Below are positions 1 through 8,601 of a DNA stretch of 64,000 nucleotides, one piece after another. Under the pieces are notes generated by a model. It was not told the DNA's origin. It searched no databases and was given only the letters and a program-made list of their open reading frames with translations. The position numbers were made by a program, and so were the translations under genes. The DNA is from Arthrobacter sp. Bz4 (lineage in GTDB: Bacteria > Actinomycetota > Actinomycetes > Actinomycetales > Micrococcaceae). The DNA lies in assembly GCF_003075455.1 (NCBI RefSeq), contig NZ_QDAE01000001.1:62001-126000 (forward strand), given 5' to 3'. Each line of letters opens with the position of its first letter. Position 1 is the first letter of the stretch.

Positions 1-409
1 CCATCTGCTCGAAGTCCATCCGGTAGACGTGGTCGGCGCCAATCACCACCACAATGTCAGGGTTCGCATCGTGGATCAGATTGAGGGATTGGTAGATGGC
101 GTTGGCACTGCCCAGAAACCAGCTTTTTCCTCGCCGTTGCTGCGCCGGGACCGACGCCACATACTGCTGCAGCTGGGTGGACATGCGCCAGGTCTCGGAA
201 ATGTGGCGGTCCAGGCTGTGGGACTTGTACTGGGTGAGCACCACAATTTCCAGGTACCCCGAGTTTACGAGGTTCGAGAGTGCGAAGTCGATCAGCCGGT
301 AGATGCCGCCAAACGGCACTGCGGGCTTCGCACGATCGGCCGTGAGTGGCATGAGTCGTTTTCCCTCGCCCCCGGCTAGGACGATCGCCAGTACTTTTTT
401 CAATGCCAC
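1..409 (-). CDS. glgC: Glucose-1-phosphate adenylyltransferase, N-terminal part (cut by window edge)
   Basis: Makes ADP-glucose from glucose-1-phosphate and ATP, the activated donor for glycogen and alpha-glucan synthesis. The first 136 codons are present; the rest lies beyond position 1. The reverse strand shows the nucleotidyltransferase signature [13 protein letters not shown] immediately after the start, KPAVPFGG a little later (substrate and phosphate loop), and ALSNLVNSG and [13 protein letters not shown] further in, all standard GlgC segments. I chose GTG at 409 because the protein then opens [14 protein letters not shown], the usual N-terminus, and a purine-rich GGCAGGGGG stretch sits just upstream. 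It diverges from the glucan synthase gene that uses its product, the common actinobacterial arrangement. Confidence 0.93.
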   Translation of the reverse strand, partial: MALKKVLAIVLAGGEGKRLMPLTADRAKPAVPFGGIYRLIDFALSNLVNSGYLEIVVLTQYKSHSLDRHISETWRMSTQLQQYVASVPAQQRRGKSWFLGSANAIYQSLNLIHDANPDIVVVIGADHVYRMDFEQM

Positions 410-493
410 GAATGGCCCCCTGCCCTACTGTTGCTCTTCATTGAGTTATTACCTCTTGATTGACTCACACTAGATGAGATGGCCGCGCTGCAC

Positions 494-499
494 TACGTT
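494..499 (+). promoter_or_regulatory. Candidate -10 box of glgM (leaderless)
   Basis: TACGTT lies 7 bases before the GTG start at 507 and no Shine-Dalgarno sequence is visible. This fits a leaderless transcript starting at or next to the start codon. Confidence 0.45.
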
Positions 500-506
500 T
501 GGAAAC

Positions 507-1709
507 GTGCGTATAGACATTGTGACAAAAGAGTTCCCACCCGAGATCTACGGCGGCGCCGGAGTGCACGTTGCTGAGCTAAGCCGAGTGCTGGCCAGCC
601 AGGTGGATTTGCGGGTTCACTGCTTCGGCGCGGAGCGGAGTCCCGATTATCACGGGGCGACCGTGAGCACCTACCTGCCCCCGGCCGAGTTGAACCGCTC
701 GAACGCCGCGGTGCAGACCTTCGGAACCGATCTGGCGATGCTGGACGGGCTGGCTGGCGCGGATGTGGTGCACTCCCACACCTGGTACGCGAACATGGCG
801 GGGCATCTCGCATCCCTCCTGTACGGGGTGCCGCATGTCCTCAGTGCCCACAGTCTCGAGCCGTTACGGCCGTGGAAGGCTGAGCAGCTCGGCGGTGGCT
901 ACGCGCTGTCTTCGTGGGCCGAACGAACCTCCTACGAGGCCGCCGCAGCGGTCATTGCCGTCTCGCATGGGATGCGCGCGGATATCCTGCGCAGCTACCC
1001 GGATGTTGACCCCGATAAGGTGCAGGTCGTGCACAACGGCATCGATGTGAGCCTCTGGGAACGGGATACCAACCACGACGCCGTCAGGAAGTTGGGCATC
1101 GACCCGGACCGCCCCAGCGTGGTGTTCGTGGGACGGAACACCCGTCAGAAAGGCGTTCCCTACCTCCTCCGTGCAGCGGCGCTGCTGGAGCCCGGCGTGC
1201 AGTTGGTGCTCTGTCTCGGTGCCGCCGACACTCCCGAGCTGGCAGCCGAAACCGCTCAGCTGATCGCCGAGCTGGAAGCCAAGCGCGGATCGGTGGTGCT
1301 GATCGAACGCATGTTGCCCCGGAACGAGCTCATCCAGGTCCTGAGCACGGCCACCGTCTTCGCCTGCCCCTCCATCTACGAGCCCCTCGGCATCGTGAAC
1401 CTTGAGGCGATGGCGTGCGGCGCGGCAGTCGTTGCCAGCGCCACCGGAGGCATCCCGGAGGTGGTCGACGACGGCGTGACCGGCACCCTGGTCCCGCTGG
1501 AACAGGTGACCGACGGTACGGGTATCCCCTTGGATCCTGAACGGTTCGTCACCGACTTCGCGGCGGCCGTAAACGCCCTGGTTGCAGACCCGGACCGGGC
1601 CCGCCGGATGGGTGAGGCGGGGCGCCGTCGTGCTGAAGAGCACTTCTCGTGGGACTCGATTGCTGAGTCCACCCTCGAGGTCTACCGTTCAGTGATTACC
1701 AAGACCTGA
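507..1709 (+). CDS. glgM: Alpha-glucan / alpha-maltose-1-phosphate synthase (GlgM/GlgA type)
   Basis: Glycosyltransferase that uses ADP-glucose. In Actinobacteria this short form (400 aa here, against about 480 for classical GlgA) is known to make maltose-1-phosphate or to extend alpha-glucan. The start shows EFPPEIYGGAGVHVAEL (ADP-glucose-binding K-x-G-G-like region), the middle has VVHNGID and VVFVGRNTRQKG, and the C-terminal Rossmann half carries PSIYEPLGIVNLEAMACG, the GT4/GT5 nucleotide-sugar site. An upstream ATG at 474 is in frame, but its extra 11 residues look unlike the family, so GTG at 507 is preferred. It diverges from glgC. Whether it acts as GlgM or GlgA cannot be settled from sequence alone. 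Confidence 0.9.
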   Translation: MRIDIVTKEFPPEIYGGAGVHVAELSRVLASQVDLRVHCFGAERSPDYHGATVSTYLPPAELNRSNAAVQTFGTDLAMLDGLAGADVVHSHTWYANMAGHLASLLYGVPHVLSAHSLEPLRPWKAEQLGGGYALSSWAERTSYEAAAAVIAVSHGMRADILRSYPDVDPDKVQVVHNGIDVSLWERDTNHDAVRKLGIDPDRPSVVFVGRNTRQKGVPYLLRAAALLEPGVQLVLCLGAADTPELAAETAQLIAELEAKRGSVVLIERMLPRNELIQVLSTATVFACPSIYEPLGIVNLEAMACGAAVVASATGGIPEVVDDGVTGTLVPLEQVTDGTGIPLDPERFVTDFAAAVNALVADPDRARRMGEAGRRRAEEHFSWDSIAESTLEVYRSVITKT

Positions 1710-1787
1710 GCACACCGGCAACCCGGTAGTTCTTGACACCGCCCAGCGTAGGGTGGCGTACCACCATCAACCACGGAGGACTCATCA

Positions 1788-2018
1788 GTGACCGAACACC
1801 CCAGCCCAGTGTCACCGGACTCACCCGACTCACCGGATTCGCCGGACTCAGCAGCTTCGGCGCCTTCGCCCGATGAGGCGAATGTTCCCGAGTTGAATGA
1901 GACGGAGGTCGACGAGGCAGTGATGGACGAGTCTGCCGAGAACCCGGCCCTCGACGAGGGGCGGGTCACCACCCCCGTCGATGAAGAGAACGAGGATGAC
2001 GACCCGCGCCAGGTTTAG
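1788..2018 (+). CDS. Small acidic low-complexity protein
   Basis: A 76-aa protein starting at GTG, with CGGAGGA just upstream as ribosome binding site. It is dominated by Ser, Pro, Asp and Glu: four Pro-Asp-Ser units near residues 9-20, then Glu/Asp-rich stretches to the end. There is no hydrophobic segment and no recognisable domain, so it should be soluble and largely disordered. The good ribosome binding site and length argue that it is expressed. It lies between glgM and the convergent acyl-CoA oxidase gene, and its function is unknown. Confidence 0.55.
   Translation: MTEHPSPVSPDSPDSPDSPDSAASAPSPDEANVPELNETEVDEAVMDESAENPALDEGRVTTPVDEENEDDDPRQV
1812..1847 (+). repeat. 9-bp tandem repeat, four imperfect copies
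   Basis: TCACCGGAC, TCACCCGAC, TCACCGGAT and TCGCCGGAC follow each other directly and encode the repeated Ser-Pro-Asp units of the small acidic protein. The repeat number could vary between strains. Confidence 0.8.
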
Positions 2019-2026
2019 GTGCGTCT

Positions 2027-4123
2027 TTAGCGCTTCGCTTTAGCCTTCGCCTTGCGGGCCAGCACCGTTTTCTCGTCGATGGGGAACGTACCGCTGGCCC
2101 GCTGCTGCCGCGCGTAGGCCATCGCTTCGGCCTGGCGTTTCTTCTCCGCGCCGGTGGCAATCGCTGACCGTAGATGTTCAGGGCCGTACCCAAAGGCGTC
2201 AACAAGATCGACGGCGTGTGGGCGGATCTTCGCGAGCAGACGGTTGATGTACGGCGAGAGCGTCCGGGCCCGCTGGGTGGAAAGTCGGCCGTTCATCAGA
2301 TACCAGGCGAGATTGCGCTCAATCAGGCACAACCCAAACAGGTCCCGCACCCAGGTGAGCACCTGTTTGGTGCCCGCGTCATCGACCTGGTGAACTGCGG
2401 CGGTGAACGCCTCCCACTGCAGCAGTTCCGCGTGTGCCTTGGCCGTCTCGATCAGTTCGTGCTGATGTTCGTTGAACTTCTCGGCGGCGGCTTCCTGTGG
2501 CAGCTTCCGTACCCCGCGCAGCTCGCCGGCCAGTTCAGCGACCATGGCCTCGACGCGGTCGGACAGCAGCTCGTGCTGGGTGTGTTCATCCCGCAGCGCG
2601 ATCGCGGATTTCCGTTCGGATCCGGCGTCGACGACGGTCTGCACTACCCGCCGCAGACCCGAGCGGTGCAGGGTTTTCTCGGCACGCTGGGTGACCACGT
2701 AGCGTGCGAGCACACCGAAGTCGACGCCGCTGAACTCTTTCGCGTAATCCGCGAGGAGGCGCTTGGCCACCAGTTGCAGCAGGACGTTGTTATCACCCTC
2801 AAAGGTTGCGTAGACATCCATGTCCGCACGCAGGGAGGTAAACCTGTTCTCGGTCAGGAACCCTGCCCCACCACAGGCTTCCCGGCATTCCTGCAGCGTG
2901 TCGAGGGCATGCCAGGTCGACAACGGCTTGAGCGCGGCTGCGAGGGTTTCGAGGTCCTGACGATCCTCGTCTGTGTCGTGGGCGCCGGAGAAGACGTCGT
3001 CGAACTTGGCCAGCAGTTCCTCGTGGGCGAAGGATGCCGCGTAGGTGGCGGCTATCAGGGGGAGGAGCCTGCGCTGGTGCTGCTGGTAGTCGAGCAGCAC
3101 CTCTTCCTTGAGGTCCGAACCCGCGTTGAATTGCCGCCGCTCCACTGAGTACTGCACCGCGGTTTTCAGCGCGAGCTTGGTGACAGCCACCGCCGCTCCG
3201 TCCAGTGAGACGCGACCCTGCACCAGGGTGCCCAGCATGGTGAAGAAACGACGTCCGGGAGAAGCAATCGGCGAGGTGTACACGCCTTCACTGTCGACGT
3301 TGCCGTAACGGTTGAGCAGGTTGGTGCGGGGGATTCGCACCTTGGTGAAGTGGAGCCGACCGTTGTCGATGCCGTTGAGTCCACCCTTCAGCCCGTCGTC
3401 TTCGCCGCCGATTCCCGGCATGAAGTTGCCATCAGCATCGCGAAGCTCAACGTAGAACGCGTGAACCCCATGGTTCACCCCGCCAGTAATGAGCTGCGCA
3501 AAGAGGACTGCGGCCCGGCCGTCGATCGCCGCATTACCGATGTAGTCCTTCCAGGCCGCCCTGAATGGGGTGTGAATCTCGAACTCGTCGGTTTCGGGCT
3601 GGTAGACCGCGGTGGTGGCGATGCTGGCGACATCGGACCCGTGTCCGGTTTCGGTCATCGCGAAACAACCCGGGATGTCCATGTTCATGATGCCCGGAAT
3701 CCACGCCCGGTGATGCTCGGCCGTGCCCAGGTGGAGCACCGCGCTGCCGAAGAGGCCCCACTGCACTCCCGCCTTGATCTGCAACGATGGGTCAGCGACA
3801 ACCAGCTCCTCGAAGCCCGCAATATTGGCTCCGTGATTGTCTTCACCACCGAGTTCAGCGGGAAACGCCCGGTGCACTGCCTTGTTCTCCACCAGGTAGT
3901 GCAGTTGATCAAAGCAGCGGCTCCGCTGGTCTGCGTGGGACTGCCCCTCGATTCGGTGGACTTCCGGGCGACCCGCAAGCTCGCGGGCAACCCGGCGGGT
4001 GGCTGCCCACCGGCCCAGCAGCAGCTCACCCAGCGCTTCGACGTCGACGACGGCGCGGTCGTCATCGTGGATGGCCGCCGTTGCGGGAACGTTGAGCTCG
4101 GATCGCGTGGCTGTCTGTGTCAT
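2027..4123 (-). CDS. Acyl-CoA oxidase / acyl-CoA dehydrogenase family protein
   Basis: A 698-aa flavoprotein that should introduce the 2,3-double bond into acyl-CoA, the first step of beta-oxidation. The FAD-binding middle domain shows CFAMTETGHGSDVASI and the C-terminal half shows ACGGAGFLTENR and ATFEGDNNVLLQL, the region that carries the catalytic glutamate of acyl-CoA oxidases. The length of about 700 aa is typical of oxidases (two C-terminal helical domains) and not of 380-aa dehydrogenases. Its ATG overlaps the stop of the TetR gene by four bases, so the two are co-transcribed. The setting resembles fadE5 next to fadA2-fabG4-htdX in Mycobacterium, so an electron-transfer-flavoprotein-linked dehydrogenase is the alternative. 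Confidence 0.88.
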   Translation of the reverse strand: MTQTATRSELNVPATAAIHDDDRAVVDVEALGELLLGRWAATRRVARELAGRPEVHRIEGQSHADQRSRCFDQLHYLVENKAVHRAFPAELGGEDNHGANIAGFEELVVADPSLQIKAGVQWGLFGSAVLHLGTAEHHRAWIPGIMNMDIPGCFAMTETGHGSDVASIATTAVYQPETDEFEIHTPFRAAWKDYIGNAAIDGRAAVLFAQLITGGVNHGVHAFYVELRDADGNFMPGIGGEDDGLKGGLNGIDNGRLHFTKVRIPRTNLLNRYGNVDSEGVYTSPIASPGRRFFTMLGTLVQGRVSLDGAAVAVTKLALKTAVQYSVERRQFNAGSDLKEEVLLDYQQHQRRLLPLIAATYAASFAHEELLAKFDDVFSGAHDTDEDRQDLETLAAALKPLSTWHALDTLQECREACGGAGFLTENRFTSLRADMDVYATFEGDNNVLLQLVAKRLLADYAKEFSGVDFGVLARYVVTQRAEKTLHRSGLRRVVQTVVDAGSERKSAIALRDEHTQHELLSDRVEAMVAELAGELRGVRKLPQEAAAEKFNEHQHELIETAKAHAELLQWEAFTAAVHQVDDAGTKQVLTWVRDLFGLCLIERNLAWYLMNGRLSTQRARTLSPYINRLLAKIRPHAVDLVDAFGYGPEHLRSAIATGAEKKRQAEAMAYARQQRASGTFPIDEKTVLARKAKAKAKR

Positions 4124-4860
4124 GGGGTGTCCTCCAGAACTGAAATGGTGCTAGCGGGTGTTGGAACGTGATTGGCGATGCCCTCGAAGAGCCAGGTGGT
4201 GAGTTGCTCGCTGAGCTGGGCCTCGGTGGGTTTTGTGGGGCCGTCTGGGGTGGCGAGCCATAGCTCGCCGGCCGCCCGGACCATGCCGATCGCCGCCTGC
4301 GGCCAGAGGGTGAGCGCCGGGCCACCGAGCTGCCTGGCCCGTGGATCGGAGGCGAGGAACGATTTCATCGGACTGGCGAGCATGCTGGTGACCGCCTCGA
4401 AGAAGTGGCTCAACAATTCGGACGTTTGGGGGTCAGCAGGATTGGTGAGAGCGTCCGCGGCGCCCAACCGGGTGACAAAGGCGTACACATTGGGTGAGGT
4501 CTGGGCCATCTGCAGGTATGCCGACACCATCGCGTGGAGCCCCTCGCGTGGTGAGGCCGCCTGCCGTGCCGCATCGAGCACCTTGTCCTGCATCTGGGCG
4601 ATAACCACCTCGCCCATGGCCTGCTGCAGCCCGGCTTTGTCACCGAAATAGCGGTAGTACACGGATTTGGACGTGCCAGCGGCCGTGGCGATGTCTTCCA
4701 TCGATGCGCTGTAGCCGAGCGAATGCACCGCGCGGCGGGCGGTTTTCACCAGTGCACGACGTCGTTTGTCCCGGTGCGCTTGCCACCGACTTGAGCGACC
4801 ATCGCCGGCTGCCGCGGCGGGACGTGCTGCTGGTCTTGGCGCAAGGGCCTGCTTGTTCAC
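4120..4860 (-). CDS. TetR-family transcriptional regulator of the fatty-acid cluster
   Basis: A 246-aa repressor with an N-terminal helix-turn-helix (AAGTSKSVYYRYFGDK, roughly residues 57-72) preceded by a basic arm (RWQAHRDKRRRALVKTARR). The C-terminal domain is helical and ligand-binding. Starts further upstream are open in frame, but GTG at 4860 gives a normal TetR N-terminus. It coincides with the edge of a 14-bp palindrome, so the operator overlaps the start. TACGCT lies 7 bases upstream, so the mRNA may be leaderless. It is co-transcribed with the acyl-CoA oxidase and diverges from the thiolase operon, so it probably represses both itself and the beta-oxidation genes. An acyl-CoA ligand is inference. 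Confidence 0.87.
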   Translation of the reverse strand: MNKQALAPRPAARPAAAAGDGRSSRWQAHRDKRRRALVKTARRAVHSLGYSASMEDIATAAGTSKSVYYRYFGDKAGLQQAMGEVVIAQMQDKVLDAARQAASPREGLHAMVSAYLQMAQTSPNVYAFVTRLGAADALTNPADPQTSELLSHFFEAVTSMLASPMKSFLASDPRARQLGGPALTLWPQAAIGMVRAAGELWLATPDGPTKPTEAQLSEQLTTWLFEGIANHVPTPASTISVLEDTP

Positions 4861-4892
4861 GATACTCAGCGTATCAGGTACGCTGAGTATCG
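4860..4892. promoter_or_regulatory. Palindromic operator between TetR gene and thiolase operon
   Basis: CGATACTCAGCGTA (4860-4873), spacer TCAGG, then its exact reverse complement TACGCTGAGTATCG (4879-4892). The perfect 14-bp arms cover the start of the TetR gene and the promoter region of the divergent operon, which is where an autoregulating repressor should bind. Confidence 0.85.
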
Positions 4893-4926
4893 GTAACTCA
4901 CCGTTTTGGCGAAGGAGAATCACAGC

Positions 4927-6255
4927 ATGGTCGACCAATCAGCAGAGCAGGGCAGCACGCAGCCCTCCACATCCGTCCGCAACGCGGTGGTCATTGGCGG
5001 AAACCGGATCCCATTCGCACGGTCCGGCGGGCCTTACGCGTATTCCTCCAACAAGGACATGCTGACCGCGGCGATTGACGGCCTCGTGGCACGGTTCGGT
5101 TTGCAGGGGGAGCGGATCGGCGAAGTCGCGGCCGGAGCCGTACTGAAGCACTCACGCGACTTCAACCTCACCCGAGAAGCAGTACTGGGTTCAGCCCTGG
5201 CGGCCGACACTCCCGCCTACGATGTGCAGCAGGCCTGCGCGACCGGCCTTGAAACCGTCATCGGCCTGGCCAACAAAATCAAGCTCGGGCAGATCGAATC
5301 AGGTATTGCCGGCGGCGTGGACTCAGCCTCCGATGCGCCAATCGCCGTCAGCGAAGGACTACGCCGCGTCCTCCTTGACCTGTCCCGCGCAAAGACCACA
5401 CCCCAGAAGCTTTCCGTCCTCAGCCGCCTCCGGCCCCGGGACCTCACGCCCAACGCCCCAACGACCGGCGAGCCGCGCACCGGCCTGTCAATGGGCGAGC
5501 ATCAGGCCATCACCACCGCCAAATGGGAGATCACCCGCGAGGCACAGGATCAGCTGGCGCTGAACAGCCACCACAACCTCGCCGCAGCCTACGACCGGGG
5601 ATTCTTCTCCGACCTGGTCACCCCGTACCGCGGCGTCACCCGGGACGCCAATCTCAGGGCCGATACCTCGCTGGAGAAACTGGCCAAGCTGAAGCCTGTC
5701 TTCGGTAAGGGCGCAGCCGGGGCCACCATGACGGCAGGCAACTCCACCCCCTTGACCGACGGCGCGGCCACGGTCCTGCTCGGTTCAGAAGATTACGCCC
5801 GCCGGCACAACCTGCCCATGCTCGCCAACGTGGTGGACGCAGAGGCTGCAGCAGTGGACTTCGTGCACGGCGCCGAAGGCCTCCTCATGGCACCGGTCTA
5901 CGCGATGCCCCGGATGTTGCAGCGCAACGGGCTGACCTTCGACGATTTCGACTTCTTCGAAATCCACGAAGCTTTCGCCGGTACCGTGCTCAGTTCCCTC
6001 GCAGCATGGGAGAACGAAGACTTCTGCCGGAATACGCTGGGGCTCGACGGCGCCCTCGGCACCGTCGACCGGAGCAAACTCAACGTCAATGGCTCATCGC
6101 TGGCCGCGGGCCACCCCTTTGCCGCGACCGGCGGCCGGATCGTTGCGTCGCTCGCCAAGACACTGGCAGAGAAGGGTTCGGGTAGGGGACTGATCTCCGT
6201 GTGCGCTGCGGGCGGCATGGGCGTCGTCGCCATTCTGGAGGCACGCGAACAGTGA
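4927..6255 (+). CDS. Acetyl-CoA C-acyltransferase (thiolase, FadA2/FadI type)
   Basis: Thiolase of 442 aa that cleaves 3-ketoacyl-CoA with CoA in the last step of beta-oxidation, or runs in reverse. The nucleophile is C104 in QQACATGLE. EIHEAFAG, AAGHPFAATGGR and the C-terminal CAAGGMG carry the other active-site residues. The ATG at 4927 is preceded by GAAGGAG at 4911-4917. A TTG at 4906 is in frame but lies upstream of that ribosome binding site, so it is rejected. It is the first gene of an operon in which the next start overlaps its stop. The order thiolase, long FabG, MaoC-like matches fadA2-fabG4-htdX of mycobacteria. Confidence 0.93.
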   Translation: MVDQSAEQGSTQPSTSVRNAVVIGGNRIPFARSGGPYAYSSNKDMLTAAIDGLVARFGLQGERIGEVAAGAVLKHSRDFNLTREAVLGSALAADTPAYDVQQACATGLETVIGLANKIKLGQIESGIAGGVDSASDAPIAVSEGLRRVLLDLSRAKTTPQKLSVLSRLRPRDLTPNAPTTGEPRTGLSMGEHQAITTAKWEITREAQDQLALNSHHNLAAAYDRGFFSDLVTPYRGVTRDANLRADTSLEKLAKLKPVFGKGAAGATMTAGNSTPLTDGAATVLLGSEDYARRHNLPMLANVVDAEAAAVDFVHGAEGLLMAPVYAMPRMLQRNGLTFDDFDFFEIHEAFAGTVLSSLAAWENEDFCRNTLGLDGALGTVDRSKLNVNGSSLAAGHPFAATGGRIVASLAKTLAEKGSGRGLISVCAAGGMGVVAILEAREQ

Positions 6256-7586
6256 CTGACAACTACCTGAACCTGGTCAACTCCGGTCCTGCCGGAAAGC
6301 TCGCCAAGAAGCTGGGGCTGCCTCGACCGGCGGTACTCCGCAGGCACAAACAGGGCGCACCTCTGGTCCCCGGACCGTTGTTGGTGCTCGGAGCTGGGGC
6401 TGCGGCCGACTCGCTCGCCTCCGAGTTGCTCGGATGGAACCAGGATGTCCGCCGCCACGCCGCGCCCGGTGAGAAGCTCGGCGCCGTCGTCGTCGTGCTG
6501 GAAAACGTCACGGCACCCGGTGACCTCGGCGCCCCCATCCTGGAACTCGGTCAGGCAGTGCGCCAGCTTGCGCGTGGCGGCCGCATCGTCACGGTCTCCC
6601 GTCCGGCGAAGGAAACCACCGACCCCGCCGAGGCTGCAGCCAGGCAGGGAATCGACGGAATTGTCAGGTCGGTCGGCCGGGAACTGCGTGCCGGTGCCAC
6701 CGCAAACGGCATTCTGCTCCGCGACGGCGCCTCGGTGCAGGCCGCCGCCGGTGCCCTTAGGTTCCTGCTGTCCGGAAAAAGCGCCTTCGTCAGCGGGCAG
6801 TTCATCACCGTCCGCGACAGCGGGCAGGCCGGCGGCCAGGACGAGGACCGTCCGCTGGCCGGCCAGACGGCCGTCGTCACCGGTGCTGCCCGCGGTATCG
6901 GCGCCGAAATCGCGGCGGTGCTGAGCCGCGACGGAGCGCAGGTGGTCGTCGTGGACGTGCCGGCTGCCGGAGAGCAGCTCGCCGCAGTGGCCAACCGGAT
7001 TGGCGGGACCGCCCTGCAGTTGGACATCACCACTGCTGACGCTGCCGCGAGGATACTTGAGCATGTGCAGCAACGGTATGGCTCCCTGGATCTGCTGGTG
7101 CACAACGCCGGAATCACCCGCGACAAGCTGCTCGCGAACATGGATACCGCCCGATGGGACTCGGTACTGGCAGTGAATCTTGAGTCGCAGCTGCGAATCA
7201 ATGAGACGTTGCTCGGCTCCGAGGTGTTTGCTGCAACTGGCCGGATTGTCTGTCTCGCCTCGACCAGCGGCATCGCAGGCAACCGTGGCCAGTCCAACTA
7301 CGCAGCCTCCAAGGCCGGGGTGATCGGCATGGTGCGCAGCACCGGCGTAGCCCTTGACGGCACCGATCGCACGATTAACGCCGTCGCGCCCGGATTCATC
7401 GAAACCGAGATGACAGCGAAAATGCCTTTCGCGACCCGTGAAGCGGCACGCCGCCTGAGCAGCCTGCAGCAGGGCGGACTGCCCATCGATGTGGCTGAGA
7501 CGATTGCATTCCTCGCGTCGCCGGCCGCTGCTGGGGTCAATGGAGAGGTGCTCCGCGTGTGCGGACAGTCTCTGGTGGGCGCGTGA
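6252..7586 (+). CDS. 3-oxoacyl-[ACP]/acyl-CoA reductase, long FabG4 type
   Basis: Short-chain dehydrogenase of 444 aa. The C-terminal half is a canonical SDR: VVTGAARGIGAEIA binds NAD(P), then HNAG, the catalytic Ser in CLASTSGIAGN and the NYAASKAG motif with catalytic Tyr and Lys. The first 200 residues form an extra domain, as in the high-molecular-weight FabG4 family, which prefers NADH and acyl-CoA substrates. GTG at 6252 overlaps the thiolase stop by four bases, so translation is coupled. It should interconvert 3-ketoacyl- and 3-hydroxyacyl-CoA between the MaoC-like hydratase and the thiolase. The long form rules out the ordinary 250-aa FabG of fatty-acid synthesis. Confidence 0.9.
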   Translation: MTDNYLNLVNSGPAGKLAKKLGLPRPAVLRRHKQGAPLVPGPLLVLGAGAAADSLASELLGWNQDVRRHAAPGEKLGAVVVVLENVTAPGDLGAPILELGQAVRQLARGGRIVTVSRPAKETTDPAEAAARQGIDGIVRSVGRELRAGATANGILLRDGASVQAAAGALRFLLSGKSAFVSGQFITVRDSGQAGGQDEDRPLAGQTAVVTGAARGIGAEIAAVLSRDGAQVVVVDVPAAGEQLAAVANRIGGTALQLDITTADAAARILEHVQQRYGSLDLLVHNAGITRDKLLANMDTARWDSVLAVNLESQLRINETLLGSEVFAATGRIVCLASTSGIAGNRGQSNYAASKAGVIGMVRSTGVALDGTDRTINAVAPGFIETEMTAKMPFATREAARRLSSLQQGGLPIDVAETIAFLASPAAAGVNGEVLRVCGQSLVGA

Positions 7587-8500
7587 GCGAGCTAATCCTG
7601 GACTCGGTTCCGGGACTCCCGTCGCTGTACCGCAGCGCCCTGATCAGCAGTGTTCCACTGCCGTGGGCCCGCGGGCGGTCGGCCAAAGGTTCAGGCATCC
7701 CGGAACTGCCGACCGTCCGGCATAGCGTTGCAGGAGTCCAGGCTTCGGTCGCCGACCTGACCAGGTTCCAGCAGTTGATCGGGGCGCCAGCCCACGACCT
7801 GCTGCCGTCTGGTTTCATCCACACCATTGCGTTCCCGGTGGCGATGAGCGTCATGGCACGAGCGGATTTCCCGCTGCCGCTGCTCGGAATGATCCACCTC
7901 CGAAATTCGGTTGAACACCGGCGAGCGATTCACTTCAGCGAAAAACTCAGCATTTCCGCCTGGGCTGGAGACCTGCGCCCCCACCCTTCCGGCGCCCAGG
8001 TGGACCTGGTCACCGAAGTCACCGTGGCGGGCGAAGCCGTGTGGACCGGCCGCTCCACCTATCTCGCGAAAGGGTCGCGGCTGGCGGGCGCAGCTATCGC
8101 ACCGAAAGAGGAACGGACCACCTTCGTTCCACCCCGGCTCACCACCCTGTGGGACCTCCCGGGGAGTACTGGGCGCAGCTATGCGGCGGTGTCGGGGGAT
8201 TACAACCCGATCCACCTCAATGCCCTGGCGGCCAAGGCACTCGGGATGAAGCAGACCATCGCTCACGGCATGTATCTCGCGTCGCGCATGGTCCAGGAGA
8301 GCAAACCGGCCGGGGTGGAATCATTCGCCTGGAGCATCGACTTCCGGTCACCGGTGCTGCTGCCCGCCCGGGTGGCCCTGGCCATCACGCCGCGTCAGGA
8401 AGCTGGCACCTGGCGCGGAGCCGAGATCACCGCCTGGAATGCCCGTCGCGCCCGCGAGCATTTTACGGGCACCCTCACCCGGCTGGCCGGGACGGACTAG
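7583..8500 (+). CDS. MaoC-like 3-hydroxyacyl-thioester dehydratase (HtdX-like)
   Basis: A 305-aa double-hotdog protein. The C-terminal hotdog carries the hydratase-2 signature SGDYNPIHLNALAAKALG followed by IAHGMYLASR, with catalytic Asp and His. The N-terminal half is the non-catalytic hotdog found in eukaryotic-type and mycobacterial HtdX proteins. GTG at 7583 overlaps the reductase stop by four bases. It should hydrate or dehydrate 2-enoyl/3-hydroxyacyl thioesters, completing with its neighbours a beta-oxidation or chain-remodelling set: oxidase, hydratase, reductase/dehydrogenase, thiolase. It is the last gene of the operon and a strong hairpin follows. Confidence 0.87.
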   Translation: MSELILDSVPGLPSLYRSALISSVPLPWARGRSAKGSGIPELPTVRHSVAGVQASVADLTRFQQLIGAPAHDLLPSGFIHTIAFPVAMSVMARADFPLPLLGMIHLRNSVEHRRAIHFSEKLSISAWAGDLRPHPSGAQVDLVTEVTVAGEAVWTGRSTYLAKGSRLAGAAIAPKEERTTFVPPRLTTLWDLPGSTGRSYAAVSGDYNPIHLNALAAKALGMKQTIAHGMYLASRMVQESKPAGVESFAWSIDFRSPVLLPARVALAITPRQEAGTWRGAEITAWNARRAREHFTGTLTRLAGTD

Positions 8501-8525
8501 CCGAGCAGGTCCTGCCCATGCGGCA

Positions 8526-8565
8526 CCAGCTGCCCTTCCCACTCACCGGTGGGGAGGGCAGCTGG
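8526..8565 (+). terminator. Hairpin terminator after the thiolase operon
   Basis: A 17-bp stem with one G-T pair (8526-8542 with 8549-8565) and loop TCACCG lies 25 bases after the MaoC-like stop. No T-run follows, which is usual for this GC class. Confidence 0.75.
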
Positions 8566-8567
8566 CG

Positions 8568-8595
8568 TTGGGCGTCTGTTGTTCGGGCCTAAACT
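8568..8595 (+). promoter_or_regulatory. Promoter of kynU
   Basis: TTGGGC (8568-8573), 16-base spacer, TAAACT (8590-8595). The expected transcription start coincides with the ATG at 8602, so the transcript would be leaderless. Confidence 0.6.
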
Positions 8596-8601
8596 GTGAT
8601 C

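Noticed and set aside
1682-1972. Reverse-strand Gly-Glu-Ser repeat protein
   Set aside because: Mirror of the Ser-Pro-Asp tandem repeat; the forward frame has the ribosome binding site.
5898-7103. 401-codon reverse frame across thiolase and FabG4-like genes
   Set aside because: It spans two real genes that overlap and are family-complete.
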